Assembly (NCBI GenBank): GCA_050730655.1
Contig: JBOHNL010000015.1
Location: 25,914 to 89,913, forward strand
Origin: JAFEBO01 sp050730655
GTDB taxonomy: Bacteria; Planctomycetota; Phycisphaerae; Phycisphaerales; UBA1924
Length of the DNA stretch: 64,000 nucleotides
Reading direction: 5' to 3'
Below are positions 34,823 to 43,500 of the stretch, piece after piece. Numbering within the stretch: the stretch's first letter is position 1; every line of letters starts with the position of its first letter. The translations under genes were made by a program, and so were the position numbers. The notes beneath the pieces were generated by a model. That model did not search any database. It was not told the DNA's origin and saw only the letters and a program-made list of their open reading frames with translations.

Positions 34823-35795
34823 CACCCTCGGCGATCGCGAGATCGAACTTTCGCGCACGTTCGACGCCCCGCGCGAACTCGTCTGGAAGGCTTTCACCGA
34901 AGCCGACGAACTCGCGCAATGGTGGGGACCCGCCGGATTTTCGCTCACCACCAAAAGCCGCGAATTCAAGCCCGGCGGAACATGGCGCTACGTGATGCAC
35001 GGCCCCGACGGACGCGACTACCTCAACATCACGACGTTCAACGAGATCGTTCCGAACGAGCGGCTCAAGTACAAACAAGGTGGCGTGGTCGAAGGCGAAC
35101 CTGTGAATTTCGAGGTGACCGTTACTTTTGAGGAAGTGGGCGACAACAAGACCAAGCTGACCATGCGCTCGCTCTTCCCTTCGAAGAACGCCCGCGAATA
35201 TGTGATCCGCGAATACAACGCCCTCGAAGGCGGCAAGCAGCACCTCGGCCGCCTCGGCGAACATCTTCAGTCCATGATTGCATCACCCGCAACCAAACCG
35301 TTTGTCATTACTCGCGTCTTCGATGCGCCGATTGATCTGGTTTGGAAGGTGTGGACGGACCGTGAACACCTCATGCAGTGGTTCGGCCCCGCGAACGTCA
35401 ACATTTCGCGCGCCACCCTCGACCTGCGAATCGGCGGCACGTTCCACTATTGCCAGCGCGATGGCGACGGCAACGAAGCGTGGGCCAAGTGGACTTTCCG
35501 AAAGATCGCGCCGCCCGATCGCCTCGAATTCCTCATCTCCGCCGCGGACGAAACCGGAAAGACGATCCCGATTCCCTTTGACCCGAACTGGCCGACCGAG
35601 ATGCTCTCGGTTGTGACATTTGTGCCGCACGCCGGGATCGGCAAAGGAACGGTCGTACGTGTCGAGTGGACCCCGCACAACGCCAACGCGATCGCACAGA
35701 AAACATTCGACGCAGGCCGCGGCATGATGCAGGTCGGATGGACGGGGACACTCGATCGTCTGGCGAAGTGCTTCGCGAGCAAGGCGTTCAGCTGA
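34806..35795 (+). CDS. Protein with two SRPBCC (AHSA1-like) domains
   Basis: The 329-residue protein has two START-like domains in tandem. The first begins ELSRTFDAPRELVWKAFTEA and continues LAQWWGP. The second begins at about residue 165 with ITRVFDAPIDLVWKVWTDRE and LMQWFGP. Such hydrophobic-pocket domains usually occur singly next to ArsR regulators, so this is a fusion of two units. It starts with a GTG behind AAGGAG (34793-34797). Ligand and function are not established. Coupling to the regulator by overlap indicates one regulon. Confidence 0.9.
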   Translation: MTTVSSTLGDREIELSRTFDAPRELVWKAFTEADELAQWWGPAGFSLTTKSREFKPGGTWRYVMHGPDGRDYLNITTFNEIVPNERLKYKQGGVVEGEPVNFEVTVTFEEVGDNKTKLTMRSLFPSKNAREYVIREYNALEGGKQHLGRLGEHLQSMIASPATKPFVITRVFDAPIDLVWKVWTDREHLMQWFGPANVNISRATLDLRIGGTFHYCQRDGDGNEAWAKWTFRKIAPPDRLEFLISAADETGKTIPIPFDPNWPTEMLSVVTFVPHAGIGKGTVVRVEWTPHNANAIAQKTFDAGRGMMQVGWTGTLDRLAKCFASKAFS

Positions 35796-35824
35796 CCGCG
35801 CTCCAGCATTCGGGCGGCGAGCTC

Positions 35825-36748
35825 TTACGCCTTCCTCGCCCACCTCAACTTCGCCGACTTTGCGCGCGGATTTTCGTCGATCTCGGCCTCGTCCGCGACG
35901 ATGGGATCGCGTCCATCCGCGGCATACACACCCGCGCGAAAGAGATCGCGGAAGGCATGCTTCACCGGCCGATCTTCGCCGCTGTGAAACGTGATGATCG
36001 CGCCCATGCCGCCCGGCCTCAGCACCCGCGGCAGCGCGTTCAACAACGCTTCAAGGTTCGACAGCTCATGGTTCACCATGATCCGCAGAGCCTGAAACGT
36101 TCGTGCCGCGGGATGCAGCTTCGCGCCCATGCCGCGCTCGATCGTGAAATCGCGCGCTTCGCACACGATTGCCATTAACTGTTCAGTGGTGGTGATCGGC
36201 TCCTTTGCCCGCCTCTTCACAACCAGTTTCGCGATCTTCTTCGCGTCTTCCTCATCACCCAGTTCAAAGAGCGCGTCCGCCAAATCGTCCTCGCTCATCC
36301 GATTGATGATCGCCGATGCCGGTTCGCCCCGCGTCGGATCCATCCGCATATCCAGCGGGCCCGGTTTTCGGTACGAGAATCCCCGCTCGGGGGTATCGAT
36401 CTGCGTACTCGCGACTCCGATGTCGGCCAGCACGCCGTTCACACTTCCCGGCTCAACTCCCAATTCTGTCAGGGCCTGCTCAATATTCGCGAAGTTGTCA
36501 TGGAAGATGTCGAACCGGACGGTTCCTTCGCGCCCCTTGACCTTCTGAAGCTGTACCCGCGCCTCGATTATGTTCGAAGGGTCCAAGTCGAACGCGATCA
36601 GCCGTCCGTTCGGCTTGATCCGTTCGAGAATCGCGGCGGAATGTCCGCCCAAACCGAGGGTGCAATCCACAACCGTCTGCCCGGGCTTTGGATCAAGCAC
36701 CTCGAGCACCTGTTTCAGAAGCACCGGGATGTGGAGGTCTCGCTTCAA
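35825..36748 (-). CDS. rsmH: 16S rRNA (cytosine-1402-N4)-methyltransferase RsmH
   Basis: The 307-residue protein starts HIPVLLKQVLEVLDPKPGQT, with SAM motif DCTLGLGGHSAAIL, DLDPSNI, the LADIGVAS and RGFSYRKPGPLDMRMD segments, and IITFHSGEDRPVKHAFRD. This is RsmH (MraW), which methylates C1402 of 16S rRNA. The start is a TTG with weak ribosome binding. In most bacteria the gene opens the division and cell-wall cluster. Here it stands alone between an SRPBCC gene and a convergently unrelated acetyltransferase, which fits planctomycetes, where that cluster is dispersed. Confidence 0.95.
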   Translation of the reverse strand: MKRDLHIPVLLKQVLEVLDPKPGQTVVDCTLGLGGHSAAILERIKPNGRLIAFDLDPSNIIEARVQLQKVKGREGTVRFDIFHDNFANIEQALTELGVEPGSVNGVLADIGVASTQIDTPERGFSYRKPGPLDMRMDPTRGEPASAIINRMSEDDLADALFELGDEEDAKKIAKLVVKRRAKEPITTTEQLMAIVCEARDFTIERGMGAKLHPAARTFQALRIMVNHELSNLEALLNALPRVLRPGGMGAIITFHSGEDRPVKHAFRDLFRAGVYAADGRDPIVADEAEIDENPRAKSAKLRWARKA

Positions 36749-36814
36749 TAGAACTCACTTTGAGTCGCGATGGTACAGACTCTCCTCCTACCTTGGACTC
36801 TCCGGGAGAATGCC

Positions 36815-37630
36815 TTGGCCACGAAGAACATCGATCTCGACTCCTATTTCCGCCGCATCCGGTATTCCGGTCCTACCACGCCCACATTCTCCACGCTCAG
36901 CGCGATCCAATTCCATCACGTCTGCTCGATCCCGTTCGAAAACCTCGACGTCCTTCTGAAGCGAGGCATCGCTCTCGAACTCGACTCGCTTCAGAAGAAA
37001 CTCGTCACCGATGGGCGAGGCGGATACTGCTTCGAGCAGAACTGGCTGCTTCTCCATGTGCTTCGCGATCTCGGATTCAACGCGATGCCGCTCGCGGCAC
37101 GCGTGCGCTTCCGCCAGCCCCGCGACTTCGTCCCGCCCCGCACGCACATCTTCGTCCGAGTTGATCTCGGTGGCGAGCAGTGGCTCGCTGATGTCGGCGT
37201 CGGTGGCCTCTCCCCCACCGCTCCGATCCGCTTCGTCGTGAACGAAGAGCAATCGTCGCCCCACGAACCACGGCGCATCATCCGCGAGAACGATCGCTTC
37301 TATCACCAGGTCAAACTTGGACCGACCTGGGAAGACGTCTGCGAATTCACCGGCGAGGAGATGTTTGCAATCGATCGCGAGGTGGGCAACTGGTGGACGA
37401 GCACAAACCCGAACTCCAAGTTCGCGCAGAACATCATGGCGGCACGCGCAAATCCAGACGGCACACGTTTCGTGCTCGAAACCAAAAGCTTCGCCCACCG
37501 CCGCGCAAGTGACGGTCACGTTCTGCAGGCGATCGAAATCAAGACTTCCGCGCAGCTCCTCGATATTCTCGATCGCGACTTCGCGCTCTCGTTTCCGGCG
37601 GGAACCAAATTTGGTATCCAAGACCTGTAG
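36815..37630 (+). CDS. Arylamine N-acetyltransferase
   Basis: The 271-residue NAT family enzyme has the catalytic triad Cys72 (RGGYCFEQN), His111 (RTHIFVRV) and Asp126 (LADVGVGG). It transfers acetyl from acetyl-CoA to aryl amines or hydrazines. The start was taken at the TTG at 36815 because GGGAG precedes it by 6 bases and the length then matches the family. An in-frame ATG at 36770 would add 15 residues and has no ribosome binding site. Neighbouring genes give no pathway hint. Confidence 0.9.
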   Translation: MATKNIDLDSYFRRIRYSGPTTPTFSTLSAIQFHHVCSIPFENLDVLLKRGIALELDSLQKKLVTDGRGGYCFEQNWLLLHVLRDLGFNAMPLAARVRFRQPRDFVPPRTHIFVRVDLGGEQWLADVGVGGLSPTAPIRFVVNEEQSSPHEPRRIIRENDRFYHQVKLGPTWEDVCEFTGEEMFAIDREVGNWWTSTNPNSKFAQNIMAARANPDGTRFVLETKSFAHRRASDGHVLQAIEIKTSAQLLDILDRDFALSFPAGTKFGIQDL

Positions 37631-37761
37631 ATCGATTCCGCGCGCCGAATTACCCGACACCGGTCTCGCGCCCCGATCTCCCGCATTCGCGGCACGCCGA
37701 CCAGTGCGCGCACCGCAAACGATGGCTATCCAAGGCCGTCCTCACCGAGTATGCTGCACCC

Positions 37762-38433
37762 ATGTTGACGCTTCATCGTTTTTCGCTTCTGATCGCCTTA
37801 CTGCTGTCCGGGTGTCAAAGTGACACCACCAAAATGGAAACTCAGCTTCCCGCCGCCAAGAAGCCGGTCACCGTTCTGATGTCGACCACGGCCGGCGATA
37901 TCACGCTCGAGCTCGACCCAGAACATGCCCCCTTGAGTACCGCGAGTTTTCTCAACCACGCCAAAGCCGGTCACTACGACAACACCGTCTTTCAGCGCGT
38001 TATACCCAACTTCGTCATCCAAGGCGGCGGCTGGACCATCGACCCCTCCGCACCCGGCGGACTGCGCGACAACGCCAAGCGCGACGCCCGAGCAGGCCAT
38101 CCCGACGTGACGATCAAGAACGAGTGGCAGAACGGTCTCAAGAACGCCAAAGGAACGATCGCGCTCGGCCGCGAAAAAGATCCGGACTCCGCCTCGCGCG
38201 AGTTCTATATCAACGTCGTCGACAATCCCAAGCTCGACATCCCCCGCGAAGTCGCGGGCGGCGCGGGGTACGCCGTGTTTGGCCGCGTGACTTCCGGCTG
38301 GGAAGCTGTTGAGATCATTCGACTCGGGAAAACAGTTTCCCGCCCCGACATCCCGGTCGATGACGGCAGCATGGAGAACGTGCCGGTGGATCTCGTTGTC
38401 GTGAGGACCGTTCGCGTGATCAGTCCGAAGTAG
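37762..38433 (+). CDS. Peptidyl-prolyl cis-trans isomerase lipoprotein (cyclophilin type)
   Basis: The 223-residue protein has a signal sequence and lipobox LLLSGC, then a cyclophilin domain: TTAGDITLELDPEHAPLSTASF, VFQRVIPNFVIQGGGW, EFYINVVDNPKLD and YAVFGRVTSGWEAVE. Key substrate-site residues such as the Arg in FQRVI and Phe in REFYINV are present. It should assist folding of exported proteins at the membrane face. It ends 28 bases from the convergent MFS gene. Confidence 0.94.
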   Translation: MLTLHRFSLLIALLLSGCQSDTTKMETQLPAAKKPVTVLMSTTAGDITLELDPEHAPLSTASFLNHAKAGHYDNTVFQRVIPNFVIQGGGWTIDPSAPGGLRDNAKRDARAGHPDVTIKNEWQNGLKNAKGTIALGREKDPDSASREFYINVVDNPKLDIPREVAGGAGYAVFGRVTSGWEAVEIIRLGKTVSRPDIPVDDGSMENVPVDLVVVRTVRVISPK

Positions 38434-38460
38434 AGTCGCAAGGCCTTCGCATCCGACGAA

Positions 38461-39858
38461 TCAGGTCGCCGCTCGGTCGGGAACACCGCACTGCGGACAA
38501 AGGCTGCCGCGTGGCAACCCCGCGAAATCGTGGCCGCAGGCAACACAGGCTCCTTGAGCCTTTGGTGTTTTGATCGTTCCTATGAGCAGCCCCACCACCC
38601 CGAGCACGATCAGGCCGATCACCCCCGCACCTGCATCCGTAAACAGCATCCACTTCGCGCCCCACTTCGTTTGCGCCCACGCGAGCACGAGTCCCATGTA
38701 TGTGATCGGCGTATTGGAAAGGCTCGCAAACGCGTTGTACTTCGTCGCCGCAGCCCCCTTGCCGATCGTGTCGAGTACGAAACCGGTAAACGCCGTGTAC
38801 GACAGCCCAACAACAAACATATAGATCAGCGAGTACATGATGTAGTTCGTTCGCGTGAACGCGGAGAGCGCCATCGCGACCGAGACACCCGCCAGTAGCA
38901 GTGCAACCGCGGCATACACCTTCTTGGAATTCACCCGCGCGCAGATCTCACCCGCGACCAGACAGCCTCCCGCGGAAACCAGCCCGCCGATGGTGCCGTT
39001 GACCAGCGCGACAACATCTTCGTTCGCACCCCACAGCGAGGCAACTTCAGACTGCGACAGCACATTCGTCGCCGTGCCGCTGTTCATCGGAAGCAGGCAC
39101 AGCGCAGCACACATCAATCCCGCCTTGGATTTGACGGTCTGCCAGAGTTCCGCACCCGCGCCGAGAATGGCGCGTGGAAGTGTCGTGCTGCGATACTCCG
39201 CTACGGCGTCGGGAACCATGAGGAGGGCAGCCGTACCCACAAGGAACACGACGCCCAGCACCGCTCCCGAGATCCAAGGCGCAGGCGCTTCGGGTGTCGG
39301 GACGTGCGTTGCCATCCACAGTCCGGCTCCGCCGCCCAATCCGGCGCCGCCAAGATTGCCCGCCTGAAACCAGCCGCCCACCCGTCCACGCCGCTCGGGC
39401 GATGTGGAGTGCGCCATCAGGCCTTCCACAGACATGCCGAGAAACGTCGATGCGAGATTTGCCGTGAAGATAACCACCTGCAGCAGGTGCAGGTTGCTCT
39501 TACTCATCGGCACCGCGCTCATCGCGGCAATTCCGAATGCGCAGCAGACGACCGACATCAGATACCACTTCTTGCGCGAGAGCGTCGTATCGACGATCGG
39601 CGCCCACAGAAACTTCCACACGTGCGGGAACATGCCCGACGCGATCAACAGCGCGGCATCTTCGACAGTCAGCTGGAATCGCGTGCACAGGAACGCCATC
39701 GCCACCGATACGAACCCGCTCATCGCGCCGAACGGGATGATCAAGATCGCAAAAGCGATCGGATGGGGCGGACGATTCAACTCTGGCTTGATGGATGGTG
39801 TAAGCACGTGAGCGAAGTCTAACGCCCAATTCTCCACCCTGAATGGGTTTTTAGACAC
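38461..39858 (-). CDS. MFS transporter, AmpG-like, with a C-terminal zinc ribbon
   Basis: The 465-residue protein has twelve predicted helices and the MFS loop pattern RRGRVGGWFQAGNLGGAG between helices 4 and 5. It resembles AmpG/LacY-like symporters (PFGAMSGFVSVAMAFLCTRF, MFPHVWKFLWAPIVD). The chain continues past the last helix into a two-Cys-pair module, CVACGHDFAGLPRGSLCPQC, of the kind used as a zinc ribbon in planctomycete membrane proteins. The GTG at 39858 is a weak start, and alternatives at the internal GTGs would shorten it by up to 17 residues. The substrate is unknown. It is convergent with the cyclophilin gene. Confidence 0.82.
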   Translation of the reverse strand: MSKNPFRVENWALDFAHVLTPSIKPELNRPPHPIAFAILIIPFGAMSGFVSVAMAFLCTRFQLTVEDAALLIASGMFPHVWKFLWAPIVDTTLSRKKWYLMSVVCCAFGIAAMSAVPMSKSNLHLLQVVIFTANLASTFLGMSVEGLMAHSTSPERRGRVGGWFQAGNLGGAGLGGGAGLWMATHVPTPEAPAPWISGAVLGVVFLVGTAALLMVPDAVAEYRSTTLPRAILGAGAELWQTVKSKAGLMCAALCLLPMNSGTATNVLSQSEVASLWGANEDVVALVNGTIGGLVSAGGCLVAGEICARVNSKKVYAAVALLLAGVSVAMALSAFTRTNYIMYSLIYMFVVGLSYTAFTGFVLDTIGKGAAATKYNAFASLSNTPITYMGLVLAWAQTKWGAKWMLFTDAGAGVIGLIVLGVVGLLIGTIKTPKAQGACVACGHDFAGLPRGSLCPQCGVPDRAAT

Positions 39859-40007
39859 CCCTCATCGCAACTCCGAGATTACACTCGAAGCTTCTGATGA
39901 CGGTGATACGCAGCATCCGCAGATGGGACATCGCGGCCCACCGGATTGAGGCGTTCGCCCGAAGCGCTCCGCGTCGACAAACGCGTCGCCAAACTCTGGG
40001 AGGTCCA

Positions 40008-40205
40008 ATGCGAAAGCCAGCTCTGAAACTCACGCTCACCGCAACGGCAGGAATTGCGTGCTCGTCCTTCCTGCTCGGCGGTTGCGCGTCGAGCGAACCA
40101 GTTGGATACAGCAAGTCCACGACGAAAACGACGACCGACTCTCCCACAGAAAAGACCACGGTAACCGAAACCCGCGAAAAGAACACGACCATCACTCCCC
40201 ACTAG
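40008..40205 (+). CDS. Small Thr-rich lipoprotein 1
   Basis: The 65-residue protein has GGGAGG 4 bases before the ATG and a signal sequence with lipobox FLLGGC. The mature part is only about 40 residues and almost wholly polar (SKSTTKTTTDSPTEKTTV). It is unlike structured lipoproteins and may be an intrinsically disordered surface peptide. It resembles the next gene in layout and composition, which suggests local duplication. Function unknown. Confidence 0.75.
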   Translation: MRKPALKLTLTATAGIACSSFLLGGCASSEPVGYSKSTTKTTTDSPTEKTTVTETREKNTTITPH

Positions 40206-40253
40206 CGACGCGGTCCCTCCGCCGTTCACACTTATTCCGAAAGGACTCACCGC

Positions 40254-40460
40254 ATGACAAATTCCATCCTCCGCAAACGTCTCACGATCGCGGCCCTCGT
40301 GCTCTTTACCGCCGCGCCACTTGCGCTGACCGCCTGCGACAAGGACGTGAGCACGCAGAAGTCGTCCACGACCAAAGTGACCGAAACGCCGGAAGGCACA
40401 AAGAAGACGACCGAGACCGTGGAAAAGAAGGTCGAAACGGAGAAGAAGCAGCCCAACTGA
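40254..40460 (+). CDS. Small charged Thr/Lys/Glu-rich lipoprotein 2
   Basis: The 68-residue protein has lipobox LALTAC after a typical signal peptide and a short mature chain of Thr, Lys, Glu and Ser only (STTKVTETPEGTKKTTETVE). It starts 48 bases after the previous small lipoprotein and shares its composition and layout, so the two are probably paralogues. A strong intrinsic terminator follows 14 bases after the stop. Function unknown. Highly charged low-complexity lipoproteins could be lubricating, Braun-lipoprotein-like or periplasmic buffering peptides, which is speculation. Confidence 0.78.
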   Translation: MTNSILRKRLTIAALVLFTAAPLALTACDKDVSTQKSSTTKVTETPEGTKKTTETVEKKVETEKKQPN

Positions 40461-40474
40461 GCACTCTCTCTCAT

Positions 40475-40511
40475 GATCGAGCCGCCCCTGACAGAGCGGC
40501 TCGATCTTTTT
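40475..40511 (+). terminator. Intrinsic terminator after the small lipoproteins
   Basis: An 11-base-pair perfect stem, GATCGAGCCGC at 40475-40485 with GCGGCTCGATC at 40496-40506, closes a 10-base loop and is followed by five Ts. It ends transcription of the two small lipoprotein genes before the next frame at 40550. Confidence 0.9.
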
Positions 40512-40549
40512 GTTGTGGCAGCGAGTTCACCCTGCCGCCTTCAACCGCT

Positions 40550-41120
40550 ATGACACCCATCACAGCCCCAACTCCGTCCGCGCCTTCGAGCGATCTTGGC
40601 CTTCATCACCTTGCCGAACTCATCAAGGACATCCGCGTCGCAATGATGACGACTTTCCCGAGCCATCCAACCGAGCACTTCTGCCACACGCGTCCGATGT
40701 ACACCCAGCGCGTCGATCCGGAGACATTCCGTGGTGAGTTGATCTTCTTGACAGACAGCCACACCGGCAAGGTCCGCGAAATTGCGAACGAAGATCGCGT
40801 GCTCCTCACATACGCCGATTCGAGTCACAATCGCTTTGTCTCGGTCTTGGGCAAGGACCACGACCGAGCGCAATCCGACGAAAGTCCGCGAACTTTGGAA
40901 TCTCATGCTGAAAGCTTGGTGGCCGTCCGGACCCGATGATCCATCCATCGCGATCATCCGCGTGCACGTTGAGTCGGCCGAGTACTGGGATGGCCCATCC
41001 AACACCCTGTTCACGCTTCAGGTCATCAAATCACTCGTCACCGGAACTCCTCTCGCCGACGCGATGCGCGTGCCCGCTTCCGAATCCCCCCGTTCGAAGC
41101 ACGGCTCCGTGATCATCTGA
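40550..41120 (+). pseudogene. Frameshifted pyridoxamine-oxidase-like stress protein
   Basis: The first part (ATG at 40550 to about 40860) reads LGLHHLAELIKDIRVAMMTT and FRGELIFLTDSHTGKVREIA, then VLLTYADSSHNRFVSVLGK, matching general-stress-protein-26-like pyridoxamine 5'-phosphate oxidase folds. The frame then breaks and the remainder continues in another phase as RNPTKVRELWNLMLKAWWPS, then IAIIRVHVESAEYWDGPSN, up to a stop at 41118. The join falls near GACCACGACC (about 40858), where one extra base shifts the frame. The family's ends are therefore both present, and the gene is either a fresh pseudogene or a sequencing error. Confidence 0.8.
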
Positions 41121-41438
41121 TCGCCCAGCAGCGCTCGTGTCCACGTACAGCGCCCCATCGTTGCTCGTCGCAAGATGCGGCGCTGATTTGCTTAGTCGGT
41201 GCATACGCAAGCCTTCCCAAAAAGGACCGCGGCCCCGGGGGATACACACACCCAGGGCCACGGAGGGAAGGAGCATTTCTTTCAAAGGTGTCCGGCGCTT
41301 TTACACTCCGGACACCCACTTCGAGATCGAGAGGATGCTTGCGGCCAAACTCCCCGGCCTTTCCCCTCTTCTCCAGCTGCACACACCCCGGAACACATAC
41401 CCCAAAGAGACCCGGTCACATCTGTCAGGAGAAGCGAA
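41121..41438. other. Non-coding stretch with two hairpins downstream of htrA
   Basis: No coding frame is convincing here. Two stable hairpins are present: CCGCGGCCC (41227-41235) with GGGCCACGG (41255-41263), and GGTGTCCGG (41287-41295) with CCGGACACC (41308-41316). On the minus strand the second stem lies 122 bases after the htrA stop and is followed by only three Ts, so it is at best a weak terminator. A purine-rich GGAGGGAAGGAGC follows the first hairpin on the plus strand but has no start codon in register. Confidence 0.45.
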
Positions 41439-43046
41439 CTACTTCTCCGGCTTGATCACGACGAACCGCGTCGCTTCGCCCCGCTTGATGCGGAGCAGGA
41501 GCCCCTTCTCCGCGCTGGCGCCTTTCGCCATTTCCCCGAACTCGTCTGCTGTGCCCGCCGGCTTCCCGCCTGCCGCGAGGATCACATCGCCCGGCTGCAA
41601 CCCGGCGAGTTCCGCAGCAGATCCCGCGGCAACATCCGTGATCGCAAGTCCGCTCTCATCGTCCTTCATCTTGAACTGCTCGCGCAGTGCCTTATCGAGC
41701 GACTGCACCGACAACCCGAGCTTGTTGCTTTCCGGCGCCGTCGCCTTTGCTTCCGGCTGAGCGCTCCCGCCGCCCGGGCGCTTGCCCAGCTTCACAGAGA
41801 GATGCTGCTCGCCGCCGTCACGCAGAACGTTGAGGTCGGCACTCGCACCCGGACTGAGTCGAGCCACGCGGCTCATCAACTGGCCCGGATCCGCGACCGC
41901 CTTGCCATTCACCGTGGTCACGATGTCGCCAGCCTGAAGGCCGCCGCCCGCGCCCGGCCCACCCGGCACGACGTCGCCGATCAAGACGCCGCTCTTAGGT
42001 TTGGCGCCCATGTTCGCAGCGATGTCGGGCGTAAGGGGCTGGATCGACACACCGAGATAGCCACGCTCCACGTAGCCCTTGGTCATCAGTTCGTGCATCA
42101 CGGTCTGCACGGTGGCGGACGGGATGGCGAAGCCGATGCCTTCATTGCCTCCGGAGTTGGAGCGGATCGCGGTGTTGATACCGATCACTTCGCCATCAAG
42201 ATTGACCAGTGGTCCACCCGAGTTGCCCGGATTGATGGGCGTGTCGGTCTGGATGTAGTCCTCGAAGGCCGCGGTGCCCACACCGCTGCGCCCCTTGGCG
42301 CTGACGATGCCTGCGGTCACGGTGTGATCGAGCCCGAACGGATTTCCGACGGCCACGCACCAGTCGCCCGGCTGCACTTCTTCGATGTCGCCGAACTTCG
42401 CGGCAGCAAGGCCGGTCGCTTCAATCTTGATGACGGCCAGGTCGGCGTCCTTATCGGCTCCAAGGAGTTTGGCTTCGTGTTCCGTTCCATCCGACATGAT
42501 CACGACGATGCGATCAGCACCGTCGACCACGTGGGCGTTGGTCACGATGTTGCCGTCCTCTGTGGCGATGACGCCCGACCCCTGGCCCATCATGATCGGC
42601 GCACGCCGGCCACCACCCGTCCCGGGATTCTGCCGGGGCATCTGCGGCCGAGCTGATGGATTCTCATTTCCGGGCATCCCTCCCTGCCCGCCAAAGAACT
42701 TCTCAAAGAACTTCTCCGCGCCGGGCGGCATCGACGGTGCTTCCTGACCATTTCCGTTCCCCCCTTCGTTCCCGCCCTGATAGGAAGCGGGAGTAGTGCT
42801 CTTCTTCTCGATACGGATACTCACAACCGATTGACCGATGGTGCTCGCGGCGCCGCGAAAAGCAGCGGAAAGACTCTTCGCGAGCGAGGTTGCCTGTTTC
42901 GCTTCGGGTGATGCGCTCTTGGAATCGGACGCGCCAACGGAAGGACGCGCCGAGAGCGCCATACCCGCGGCCGCAAACAACGCCAATGCGCTAAATCCGG
43001 CGCGACGAGTCCAACGAGTGCGAGAGGTGTTCAGGTTCGTGTTCAT
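41439..43046 (-). CDS. HtrA/DegP-like serine protease with two PDZ domains
   Basis: The ATG at 43046 follows GGAAGGAAG, and the N-terminus carries a signal-like segment (FSALALFAAAGMALS). The 535-residue protein has a catalytic triad of His172 (TNAHVV), Asp202 (DADLAV) and Ser276 (GNSGGP). A Gly/Asn-rich linker at residues 86-145 precedes the protease core, and PDZ domains lie at about 330-420 and 450-530. It degrades or refolds damaged envelope proteins. An in-frame ATG further upstream would add 13 residues. The gene stands alone in its direction. Confidence 0.95.
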   Translation of the reverse strand: MNTNLNTSRTRWTRRAGFSALALFAAAGMALSARPSVGASDSKSASPEAKQATSLAKSLSAAFRGAASTIGQSVVSIRIEKKSTTPASYQGGNEGGNGNGQEAPSMPPGAEKFFEKFFGGQGGMPGNENPSARPQMPRQNPGTGGGRRAPIMMGQGSGVIATEDGNIVTNAHVVDGADRIVVIMSDGTEHEAKLLGADKDADLAVIKIEATGLAAAKFGDIEEVQPGDWCVAVGNPFGLDHTVTAGIVSAKGRSGVGTAAFEDYIQTDTPINPGNSGGPLVNLDGEVIGINTAIRSNSGGNEGIGFAIPSATVQTVMHELMTKGYVERGYLGVSIQPLTPDIAANMGAKPKSGVLIGDVVPGGPGAGGGLQAGDIVTTVNGKAVADPGQLMSRVARLSPGASADLNVLRDGGEQHLSVKLGKRPGGGSAQPEAKATAPESNKLGLSVQSLDKALREQFKMKDDESGLAITDVAAGSAAELAGLQPGDVILAAGGKPAGTADEFGEMAKGASAEKGLLLRIKRGEATRFVVIKPEK

Positions 43047-43500
43047 GTGTGCTTCCTTCCACAAGGCTTTGAGTTGTTTGACCATCACGATGACGGTCCC
43101 CCGTGTTACACGTTGACAAACTTCGCTGTTCGATTTCGCGGCGCTCGCGAACGCGCGCCGCATGCGACAAAGCAAGTGACGGAAACGGCAGATGTGCGCA
43201 TCCGCCTGCATTTCCCGCATGGTTTTGAATGTCAACTTGGCAGCGTGATGATTTCTACTGATTCGTAATCACTCGTGCACAGCCAACGATGTAAGCGCAT
43301 TGCAAGCAACGTCCGCACGATTTCGAGCACTGCCCTTTGCTCTCGCTGCTTAGAAGCTCGCGAATCACAAAGCCTCGTTGGTTTTCTCGAAAGATCAGCG
43401 ATTCTGAACAGGCCGGCGACGCAATCCCAATGGCGAGTTTTCCGGGCTCGCAGAAACCCATTGCACACGCCGATTCTCAACACGCGGTACGCTGCGCTCC
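43047..43500. other. Non-coding region upstream of htrA
   Basis: About 450 bases lie between the htrA start and the VOC gene. A possible 83-codon minus-strand frame (43232-43483) has no ribosome binding site, no motif and Arg/Cys-biased composition, so I leave it uncalled. The part next to htrA contains TTGACA-like and GTTACACG elements, but none form a convincing promoter pair. Little else can be said. Confidence 0.4.

Noticed and set aside
41287..41316. Hairpin GGTGTCCGG/CCGGACACC as an htrA terminator
   Set aside because: The stem is perfect but lies 122 bases past the htrA stop and has only three Ts after it, so I list it as structure within a non-coding stretch and not as a terminator.
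41199..42656. 485-codon plus-strand frame opposite htrA
   Set aside because: It covers the HtrA catalytic and PDZ regions in antisense. The minus-strand frame has the triad, a signal peptide and a ribosome binding site.
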